Shown here: positions 20,000 to 31,900 of the stretch, in pieces
How the letters are laid out: every line of letters begins with the position of its first letter
How positions within the stretch are numbered: the stretch's first letter is position 1
Assembly: GCA_030378085.1 (NCBI GenBank)
Contig: JAUCGK010000393.1
Span: 32,037 to 96,036, forward strand
Direction of reading: 5' to 3'
DNA from: Candidatus Parabeggiatoa sp. HSG14
GTDB lineage: Bacteria > Pseudomonadota > Gammaproteobacteria > Beggiatoales > Beggiatoaceae
DNA: 64,000 bases
The notes under the pieces: generated by a model
What the model saw: only the letters and a program-made list of their open reading frames with translations
Told to the model about the DNA's origin: nothing
Databases searched by the model: none
Translations under genes and position numbers: made by a program

Positions 20000-22900
20000 T
20001 ATTCATTTCAATAGCTAATTCAGCAATGGTGGGCAAGTTGAACATATCGCGCACCGCTATTTCAATCCCTAAGTCCTTGTGAATACGGCTAATGACTTGC
20101 GTTGCTTTGAGACTATGCCCACCTAATTCAAAGAAATTATCGTGAATGCCAATTTTTTCCAATCCGAGTACTTCAGCCCAAATAGTGGCTAAACCTTCCT
20201 CAATAGGATTGCTAGGAGCAATATAACCTTCGGTCAAAATATTTCTGGACGTATCAGGGGCTGGCAATGCCTCACGATCCACTTTGCCATTAGGCATGAG
20301 TGGAAAAGTTTCCAAGAACACAAAATCAGTGGGTATCATGTGTTGAGGGAGTTTTTCTTTCAGAAAACCACGCAATTGTGGCAAGAGTTTGCGCGTAAAT
20401 TTCTCTTGCAACGGATTATTAGTGTACTCATTCCAATCGGGAGTAATCGGTAATGGCTTTGAGAGCGAATGGATAATGGGCTCGAAAACCAATGAGTAGT
20501 TTTCTCTTGAAGCGTGATGTCTAAATATGACATCATAGCTGCCATCTGTTCTATCTACCGAGCAATTGATATGAATGTCATAAGGTAATTCTTGAGTTAA
20601 TTGCCAAAGTTTTTCTGGATCAACATCTTTCGATTCAAAAGTTGACAAGGAATCTCGCAATTGAGCCACCGTTTCTGTACTGGCTGCATTGACTAACCAG
20701 TCCAATACCTTATTTTCTGTTGAAAGCCTCGCATTAGCCACATGACGCAATGCCAAATAGGGCGGCTGTTTCTCAACTAACCGCTGACGAATATCCGATA
20801 AACTCAATGGCTTTTCTGACCAATCCAACCACGCAAGCTCCCTTTCTTCTTTCCTGTTCTCTCCTTCTTTTAAATGTAAAATGACATCGTAGCGAAAGCG
20901 TGTCATTTCATTGTGAAAAACACCGTGTTCTGGCTGAATTTCAACATGACTGATTTGTGGGAAATGCGTTTTCAGCGCGATAAAGAAAGCGGGCGCAATG
21001 GCCAACTCTTGCTCTTGTACCATCTGCTTACGAATGTGTTGCTCCAATTCAAGCTGTGTCACCGAATCTTCAGCTTTAGAAAATTGTACCGAAGCATGAT
21101 AGGCTTTTATCAAGGGTAGGCTGCGGACATCCCCAATAAAAATAGAACCCCCTGTTTTGACAACAGTAAAGGAACCCTTCAATACTTGCAAAAGATAGTC
21201 AATACTCGGAAAATATTGTACTACCGAATTCATGACCAATGTGTCAAAAGTATCTGTCTCAAAGCCTTCAAAATCATCAGCCATTTTTTGCAACAATGTA
21301 ACATCTTTCAGGCCGTTGATTTTGACAGAAGACTTTGAATCTTCAAGTCGTTTTAAGGCCACACTGGATAAATCGGTGCCTACAAAGTTTTTGCAATGCG
21401 GCACAATACGATACATCAACAATCCGGTACCACACCCAATTTCTAATACATTTTCAGGCTGCAAAGACAAAATTCTATCAATCGTAGTATCAACGCGCTC
21501 GTGCATAACCTCATCAGGCAGTTGTTGCCCTGTATAGGTACTGTCCCAACCAATAATATTAAAAGTGGGATCATCATGGCTGGGTGCATCACCATAACTG
21601 TCTTCGTGTAAGTCCTGCCACAGAGAAACTTGTTCGGTATGTAATTCCTTGATTTGCGCTTGCAAACCTTCTCCTTGCATATTGGCAATGAGGTATGCAA
21701 CTAGCCGCTTATCACCTGGTTGTTCCTCGTCTTCTCTATCAATAACAATCGTTTCTCGTACCGCAGGATATTGAGATAACACACCTTCAATTTCACCCAA
21801 TTCAATCCGAAAGCCGCGAATCTTCACTTGATGGTCAAGTCGCCCAATAAATTCGAGTGAACCATCAGGCAACCAACGCCCTAAATCACCGGTTCGATAA
21901 ATTGTCTCCCCATGCAACTCATCGGCATAAGGATTGTTAACGAAATTGGCACGAGTGCGTTCTTCATTACGCCAATAACCCGCGCCCACACCAATGCCAG
22001 AGACACAGATTTCCCCATACACCCCAATCGGTTGTAATTTGAGATGCCGATCCAACACATAAAGACTCAAGTTGGCAATTGGTTTGCCAATAGGGACATT
22101 GAGTTGCTTTGCTGACAGCGGTTTATCTAACACTGCCTGACAAATATCATCAGCGGCTTCTGTGGGACCATAAGCATTGACCAGTTTTATATTGGGATAA
22201 GTCTGTAGCCATTGGTTAACGAGTGCGGGAGAGACAGCTTCACCAGTGACCATTGCCCATTCTAACGCGGGTAATGTCTGTTCCTCTTTTGGTAATTGGG
22301 CAATATGCTCAAGGACTCCTTGCATCACAACAGGTACTAATTCAATCAACGTCACTTGTTGTTTTTTAATGACCTTAAATAATTTGACCGGATCACAAAT
22401 GGTTTCAAAATCAACAATGACGGTGTGTCCACCAATAAGGATCGGTGCAAGAAATTGCCACACGGAAATATCTGATGACGATGGTGCGCTTTGCAAAAAA
22501 GCCGTGTTTTGATGGAAGGCTAACTCGTCAAATTCGGCATAAATATGATTGACAGCCCCATTATGTCTCACCATCGTACCTTTTGGTAAACCGGTTGAAC
22601 CAGACGTATATAACATATAAGCAATATCTGTCGGTTCATTTAGGTTATCTGTATTTACGGTGGGTTCCTTCTCTATCTCCCTGATAAAAGTAGTTTTTCC
22701 AGAAAACCTGGGTTTAGAATCATCAAAACACAATAAGTCATGTAAATAATCCTCTCCCTCAATCTCGGTGGCAATTTTATCAAACAACACGCCACGAGTA
22801 ATCAGTGTATGAATTTGGCTATCCGTCACCATATACTGCACTCGATCATCGGGATAACTGGGATCAATCGGCAAAAATGCACTACCCGCTTTTAAGATAC

Positions 22901-25900
22901 CCAACATGGCTGCAAGAAAATCAATGCCCCGTTCTTCTAAAATACCCACAAAGTCATTGGGTTTTATTCCAATACGGCGCAACCAATGGGCAATCTGATT
23001 AGCTCTCTTATTCAGTGCGATATAGCTGATATGTTGATCCGCGTGAACGGCAGCCACTTGATTTGGTGTTATTTCTACCTGTGTTTCAAACAAAGAATGG
23101 ATAGATTTATGAACGGGATAATTTTTGCGAGTACCATTCCATTTAGAAAGTAACTGAGATTTCTCTACTTCAGTGAGTAGTGGCAATTCGGAAATAGGTT
23201 GTTTTGGATTGATTGCAATGCCAGCCAGCAAAGTTTGAAAATGTGCCAACATCCGCACAATAGTTGTTGCATCAAACAAATCCGTGTTATATTCCAATAC
23301 ACCAACTAGGCCAGAGTCGACTTCCCACATATCAAAAACCAAATCAAATAGGGAGGCAATTCGTTGCTTGACAATAGGCGTACTAGTCAAACCAGGGAGT
23401 CCAACATCCTCCATTGGCGCGTTTTGTAAGGCAAACATTACTTGAAATAAAGGATTTTGACTTAAATCACGCTCAATTTGAAGTTCATCAACCAATTTCT
23501 CAAAAGGTAAATCTTGATAAGTATAAGCATCTAACGCAGTTTTTTGAACCTGCTTTAACAATTCTACAAAAGTGGGCGTACTTGATAAGTCGATGCGTAA
23601 TGCCAGTGTATTTACAAAGAAACCAATCAAAGATTCCATCTCACCACGATTACGGTTAGCAATAGGTGAACCAATGACAATATCATCTTGATCACTGTAG
23701 CGATATAGTAAAATAGCAAACGCAGCCAACAACGTCATAAACAGTGTTGCCCCATTCTCTCGGCTAAGCGTTTTTAATGACTGGGCAACTTCCTTATTTA
23801 TTTCAATGCGTTCACTCCCGCCTTGGAAAGTTTGAACCGCAGGGCGTGGTCGATCCTTCGGCAACTTTAATAAAGGGGAAGCACCCGTTAACTGTTGTTT
23901 CCAATAGCTCAATTGTTTTTCTAGGACAGTGCCTTGAAACCATTCACGTTGCCATGTTGCAAAATCGCTATACTGAATGGGTAAAGGAGAGAAAGGAGAA
24001 GGTGCGCCAGTTGAGAAAGCAGTATAAAGTGTCGTCAGTTCTTGAATCAAAACACCCATTGACCAACCATCGGAAATAATGTGGTGCAGGTTTAATAGGA
24101 AAACGTACTCAGCGACTCCCACTCTCAACAAGCTAGCACGAATCAATGGCCCTTTTGCTAAATCAAAAGGTTGCCCTGCATCTTGTGTTATCAAACGTTG
24201 TACTTTTTCGGCTTGTTCAGTGATAGAGAATGACTGACAATCCACGACAGAAAAAGGTAAATCTAACGTAGGTGAAATAATTTGAACCGCATGTCCTTCT
24301 ACTGCGCCAAAAGTCGTTCGTAAACTTTCGTGACGTTGCACGATTTCCTGCAAACTTTGTTTTAATGTCTCTACCGATAGAGAACCACGCAAGCGCAAAG
24401 CTATTGGCATATTATAAAAAGGGTTATTAGGCTCTAACTGATTTAAAAACCACAACCTTTCTTGAGCAAACGACAGTGGTAGTTCTCCCTCTCTGGCAAC
24501 CGCTTGAATAGGAGGTATAGACTCATTTTGACGGGCAGCCTCAATGGGCATGACCAAATCAGCTATTGTAGGTGACTCAAACAAATCACGTAATGGTAAT
24601 TCAACGGCAAACGTATCACGTATCCGTGAGATCAGTTGGGTTGCCAACAAGGAATGGCCACCCCGTTCAAAAAAGTTGTCTTGAATACCGACTTGTTCTA
24701 ATTTAAGGATGTTAGCGAAAAGGCCTCCCAATATCTCTTCTGTCGGTGTACGCGGTGCAATATAACTCTCCTCATCAACGCTATTCTCTGGTGCTGGCAG
24801 GGCATTACGTTCCACTTTGCCGTTAGGATTTAAAGGTAAAGCATCCAACATCACCAAGGCAGATGGTACCATATAATCGGGTAATTTTTCTTTAAGAAAA
24901 CGGAGCAATTCACTTGGTGTACTTTGTGCCGTATTTTGCTCAGGAACAATATATGCGACCAAACGTTTATCATTGGTTTGGTACTCCCTCACAATAACAA
25001 TCGTTTCCAACACAACAGGGTGTTGAGCCAGTACTGTTTCGATTTCGCCAAGTTCAATACGAAAGCCGCGAATTTTTACTTGATTATCAAAGCGACCCAA
25101 AAATTCTATGTTACCATCAACTTGATAGCGAACTAAGTCTCCCGTTTTGTAGAGGCGAGAATTGGGAACATAGGGATTGAGAATAAATTTTTCAGCAGTT
25201 AACTCAGGACGATTCAAATAGCCTCGGGCTAAGCCATCACCCCCAATATGTAATTCACCAGGTATTCCTATTGGAACAGGTTGGAAATACTTATCCAAAA
25301 TATAAACTTGAGTATTGGCAATGGGACGACCAATTGGAACAGAAGTTTTGACTTGGCTTTCGACAATAGGAAAACAACACGTAAAAGTTGTGTTCTCAGT
25401 GGGTCCATAACCATTAATCAATTGACAATCTTTAAGTTCTCGTAAAATCTTACGAACATGGGGAACAGATAAAACATCACCTCCAGCCAACAGTTGACGC
25501 ACAGTGCTTAAATCTTCAAGCCGTTCATCAACCATCTGATTGAATAAACCCGCTGTCAGCCACAACGTGGTAACTTTATGTTGTCTAATGACGCGCCCCA
25601 ATTCTTCCAATGAAGGAGTTTGAGGTGGCATGATTATTAACTTAGCACCATTAAGTAGAGGTCCCCATATTTCCAATGTTGAGGCATCAAAAGCGAGAGG
25701 CGCAAATTGTAGAAAAATCTGATCTGCCGTAAAACTCGCATAGTTGGTATTTTTGACTAAACGTATGACACTTCGCTGATTAATGCAAACCCCTTTAGGT
25801 CGACCAGTGGAACCAGAGGTATAACTGACATAAGCGAGGTTATCAGCAGTTACGTGACTAATAAGATTCTCTTTACGACTTTTTTGAGTGATGAAGTGAT

Positions 25901-28900
25901 TATTTGTAGCAATGTTCTCAAGGAAAACGACACGTGCATTATGCTCAGGTAATTTATTGACTAATTTTTCTTCAGTTAATAATACTGAGATTTGTGAATC
26001 TTCCAACATAAAGGCCAGATTATCCTTGGGATAACTCGAATCCAACGAAAAATAAGCCCCACCCGTTTTGAGAATACCCAGTACTCCAATGACCATTTCT
26101 AGTGAACGTTCCACACACAAACCCACCAAAACGTCAGCTCCAATCCCTAAAGTTTGTAGGTGGTGCGCCAATTGATTCGCTTGGACATTCAATTCTTGAT
26201 AAGTAAGTTGCTGATCGGCAAACACCACCGCCACTGTCTCTGGCGTTTTTTCGACTTGCGCTTCAAATAACTGTGGAATGGATTTCTTGTATGGATAGTC
26301 GGTATACGTATTGTTCCACTCAACCAATATTTGATGCCGTTCAGTTTCACTTAATAAAGGTAAATCAGAAAGCCGCTGGGCAGGATTAGCAACAATGCCC
26401 GCCAATAAATTTTGGAAATGAGCCAACAACAGTTTTATTGTGGACGTATCAAACAAATCTGTGTTATATTCCAAAGCACCCACTAATCCTTGTGGGGTTT
26501 CATCCATATATAAAGTCAAATCGAACTTAGCGGCTACATTTTCTAAGAATAATGGTTTTATTGTTAAGTCTGGCAGTTGCAAATCTTCCTCTTTGGTAGA
26601 AAGTCCTTGCATCGCAAACATGACTTGAAAAATTGGGGTATGGCTCATATCCCGTTTTGGTTGTAATTCTTCTACCAATTTTTCAAACGGAACATCCTGA
26701 TGTCCATAAGCCTCTAATGCCATTTGGCGCACACGAATTAATAAAGTCTCAAAAGACGGATTGTTTGATAAATCAGTCCGCATAACCAGTGTATTCGTAA
26801 AAAAACCAATTAATGCTTCTATTTCACTATGATTTCTGTTAGCGATACCCGCACCCATCACAACATTTTCCTGACCACTATAGCGCGAGAGCAAAGTAGC
26901 AAAAGATGCTAACAAGGTCATAAAAAGGGTTACCCCAGACTGTTGGCTCAATGTTTTGAGTTGATTACTTAAATCGTTATTGAGTTCAAAGTATTCGGAA
27001 CGCCCTCGGAAAGTTTGAACGGGAGGACGTGGCCTATCTGTTGGTAATTCCAAAACGGGTGGTGCGTTGGCTAATTGTTGTTTCCAATAATTAATTTGAG
27101 TCTCAAGCACCTCACCACTCAACCACTGACGTTGCCAATGAGAAAAGTCAGCATATTGAACAGGCAATTCTACTAAAGGTGATAATTCTCCCTTTGAAAA
27201 TGCTTTATAAAGAGCTACAAATTCGCGGAGAAAAATGTTTATTGACCAACCATCTGAGATAATGTGGTGCATTGTTACTACGAGAACATGCTCATTATCA
27301 TTCAAAGCTAACAACACCACACGCAATAAAGCATCCTTACCCAAATCAAAAGGTTGTTGCACATACGTCGTTGCTAAACGTGTTACTTCAGCAGTTATTT
27401 TATCTGAAGAAGATTCGTGTACTTCTACTATTGACAGAGTTTGCGCTGGATTAATGACTTGAATGGCGACTCCGTCCACTTGTGTAAAATTGGTACGCAA
27501 CACTTCATGCCGTTGTACCATTTCCGTGAAACTTTGTTGTAGTGCCATGACATTAAGTACACCCTTAATGTGCAAGGCAGTAGAAATATGGTAGGTGGCA
27601 CTAGCACCTTCTAATTGATCCAAAAACCACAGCCGTTGTTGGGCAAAAGATAAAGGTTTTTTTATATCATGCGATACTGGCAATAGTGGAGGAATCAGTG
27701 AATGCTGATTTTCTGGATGAGCAGTATCAATATATTCACTTAAACCAGCAACAGTGGGCGATTCAAATAAACGGCGTACCGGTATTTCAATGGAAAAAGT
27801 ATCACGTATTTTTGAAACAACTTGAGTAGCCAACAAAGAATGTCCACCTAACTCAAAAAAGTTATCAAAAATACCAACCTGTGATAAATTCAACACGTTA
27901 GCCCACATTGCTGCTATTATCTCTTGCGTTGGCGTTTTCGCTGCCACAAAATCCGCTTCCATGCTGCGCTGCAAGTCATTATCAGGCAGTTTACGGCGAT
28001 CTATTTTACCGCTAGGCGTTAACGGCAAAACATCCAACCGAACAAAGGCCGATGGCAACATGTATTCAGGCAATTTTTCTTTGATAAAACGGCGTAGTTT
28101 TTGATCCGAGACAGTTTTAGTAGGCACAAGGTAAGCAATCAAACGCTTAGTACCTTGTGTATCTGTTCGGTCAATGACCACAGTTTCACGCACCGATGGA
28201 TGTCCAGCTAAGATCGCTTCGATTTCACCCAATTCAATACGGAAACCTCGGATCTTGACTTGATTATCAATACGACCTAAAAATTCAAGGTTGCCATCAG
28301 GAAGGTAACGCGCTAAATCTCCTGTTTTATAAAGACGAGTGGACAATTTACGTTGCTCATCGGCATTGTTGGATAATTGAATATTAATGAATTTTTTTGC
28401 CGTCATATCAGGACGGTTCAAGTAACCACGAGCAAGGGGAAGGCCGCCAATATAGAGTTCACCTGGAATACCAATAGGTACCTTATTATAGTCTGCATCT
28501 AAAAGATAAATTTGGGTGTTGGCAATAGGTTTACCGATGGATGGCAATACCGGCCACGTTTTAACTTCTTCTGGTAATGTGAAGGCGGTGACAACATGGC
28601 TTTCGGAGGGACCATAATGATTATGCAGTGTACAATCGGGTAATTTGCTTAACCAGTTAGCCATAGCCGAGGTTATTTGTAATTGTTCGCCAGCTGTAAC
28701 AATGTGACGCAATTTTTTGAGTAAAACACCAGTACTTTCAGCAATTTCGGCCAATTGTTGTAAAGCCACAAAGGGTAGAAATAGATTTTCTATAGCCTGT
28801 TCTTGAAGCCATTGTAATAAAGCCACCGCATCTTTACGAATTTCCTCGGAGACTAAAACCAATGCCCCCCCAACACACCACGTTGAAAAAATTTCTTGAA

Positions 28901-31900
28901 AAGAAACATCAAAGCTGATGGGCGCAAACTGTAGCGTCCTACTCCCCTTAGCAACAATGTGAGTCTGTTGCCAGAAAATCAGATTGTGTAAAGACCGATG
29001 TTCCATTGCCACCCCTTTAGGTTGACCCGTCGAACCCGATGTATAAATCACATAAGCAAGATTATCAAGTGTCACGCCGCTGACAGGATTCCGTTCATCG
29101 CCTTGTGACAAATTTTCTAATACGGTATCAAGACAAACGATCTTTGCTTTTGTTTCAGGCAAATCGTTTAACAACGATGTCTGTGTCAACAACACTGATG
29201 CCTGAGAATCTGATAACATAAAGGCCAAACGTTCTTTGGGATAAGCAGGGTCAAGGGGAATATACGCGCCTCCCGCCTTAAGAATACCAAGCAATCCTAT
29301 TACCATGTCAAAGGAACGTTCTACACATAAGCCCACCAGCACATTGGGTTTCACGCCATTTTTTTGTAACTCGTGTGCTAATTGATTGGCATTTTTGTTT
29401 AATTGTGCATAACTCAAAGGTTGGTTTTCAAAGATAACTGCTGGCACATCCGGCATTTGTAACACTTGACTTTCAAACTCTTGATGGAGACATTTATCTT
29501 GAGGGAAGGTTATCGTTGTGTTGTTCCAATCTTGGAGTTGTTGTTGTTCTACAGCCGTCAATAGGGGCAATTCGGACAGGCATTGCTCTGGGTTAGTGAC
29601 AATTCCATTCAGTAATGTTTGGAAATGACCGATTATACGGGTTATCGTGGCGTGTTCAAACAGATCGGTATTGTATTCTATGTGACCTTGGAGTCCTTGT
29701 TCGGACTCAAACATAAAGAGGCTTAAATCAAACTTAGCAATATCAACCTTTATATCAACAGGTCTCCAAGTTAACCCCGATAATGTTAAGCGTCCCATCG
29801 GTGCATTCTGTAATGCAAACATGACTTGGAAGAGGGGCGCATGACTAAGAGAACGTTCTGGTTGTAAAACTTCAACCAATTGCTCAAAGGGAATGTCTTG
29901 GTGAGCATAAGCATCAAGGGCTACTTGTCTCACGCGTTGGAGTAAATCAGAGAAGGAGGGATTGCCCTGTAAATCAGTACGTAATACAAGCGTATTGACA
30001 AAAAAGCCAATAAGCGACTCGGTTTGACTGTGGATGCGGTTAGCAATGGGGCTACCTATTACAATGTCATCGCTACCAGTATAACGGGACAATAAGGTGG
30101 CAAAGGCTGACAGGAGTGTCATAAACAGCGTGGTCTCTGTTTTTAAACTCAGCGTCTTTAGTTGTTCTGTGAGTTCAGGTGACAATTGCAATCGTTCAGT
30201 GGCACCCTGAAAGCTTTGCACAGAGGGTCGCGGCTTATCTGTTGGCAATTCCAGTAGGGCAGGTGTCATTGCCATTTGTTTTTGCCAGTAATTCAATTGC
30301 GTCTCAAGAATATCACCTGCTAACCATTGACGTTGCCAGTGAGCAAAATCCACATATTGGATAGGTAAGGGCGACAAGGGTGAAGGTTTACCTTGGGAGA
30401 AAGCATTGTATAGACTAGATAATTCTTCTATGAATAATCCAATAGACCAACCGTCCGAAATAATATGGTGCATCGTCACCTGCAACAAATATTCTTTGTT
30501 ACTTAATTTAATCAGGGTGGTACGTAATAAAGGCCCTTGAGCGATATCAAAAGGGCATTGTGCCTCTTCATGGATTAAACGTTGGCTTTCAAGGGTTTGC
30601 TTTTTATCAGATAAGTGTTGTAAATCTATGAACTTACTTAATGGTTTAAACCCTGAAGTATGAATCACTTGAATTGGTTTACCATTGGCTATTGAGAATG
30701 TTGTTCGCAAACTTTCGTGACGTTGCACAATCTCAATGAGGCTCTTTTTAAGGGCATCAATATGCAGAACACCTTTGAGATGCACAGCCCCTGGCAGATT
30801 GTAGAGTGCGTTTTTTCCTTCCAGTTGTGCTAAAAACCAAAGTCGTTGTTGGGCAAATGACAATTCCAAATCACTATTACGGGAGACAGGTTGAATTGAT
30901 GGCAACTGATATTCTTGGCGATTTGTACGAATGGTTTCCCCTAATTCAGCCACCGTTGGAGATTCAAAAAGGGTACGCAGTTGTACCTCTACAGAAAAGG
31001 TATCACGGATTCGTGACATGAGCTGGGTGGCCAGTAGAGAATGTCCGCCTAATCCAAAAAAGTTATCACGAATGCCAACCCTCTCTATACCTAATACCAA
31101 AGCCCATATTCCAGCTAACAGTTCTTCCTCTGGTGTGCGAGGAGCGACAAAAGATTCTAAGTCTTCTGATAACTGAATTTTTCTAACTGATAATTGACGG
31201 CGATCTATTTTTCCAGTCGGCGTAAGTGGCATAGCTTCCAATGATATAAAGGCCGATGGTATCATGTAATCGGGGAGTTTTTCTTTGAGAAACTGGCGAA
31301 GTTCTATTGAATCGGATTTTACCTTGGTTGCTACTAAATAAGCAATGATGCGTGGCTCGTTTTTAGTTTCATCTGTCACCATTATGACGACTGTTTCTTG
31401 AACAGAGGGATGTTGAGTTAAAACGGCTTCAATCTCGCCGAGTTCAATACGAAAACCACGTAATTTGATTTGGAAATCTTTTCTACCCACAAATTCAACA
31501 CTACCATCTGATAATAAACGCCCCATATCTCCCATACGGTAAATGCGTCGATTTCCACCATCAGGATCGGGTAAGAAAACAGAACGAGTAAGTTCTGGTT
31601 TTTGCCAATAACCGAGTGCAACATAGGGACTTCTAATCGCAATTTCACCATAAATTTCAGTCACTTCACCATTATCATCAAGTAGTAATACTTCAGTTTC
31701 GGCAATGGGATAACCTACTGGTACAGCATGGCGTGTATTTTCTATATCTTTATTAAGAAAATATTGAAGGGTGACTGTTGATTCTGTTGGGCCCAATCCA
31801 TTTATAAAAATACAATTATCATCAAAATATCGTTTATATTCGTCAAGATCTCTTTTGTAAACAGCTTCGCCACCAAGAACAATTAATCGAATATGCGGAA

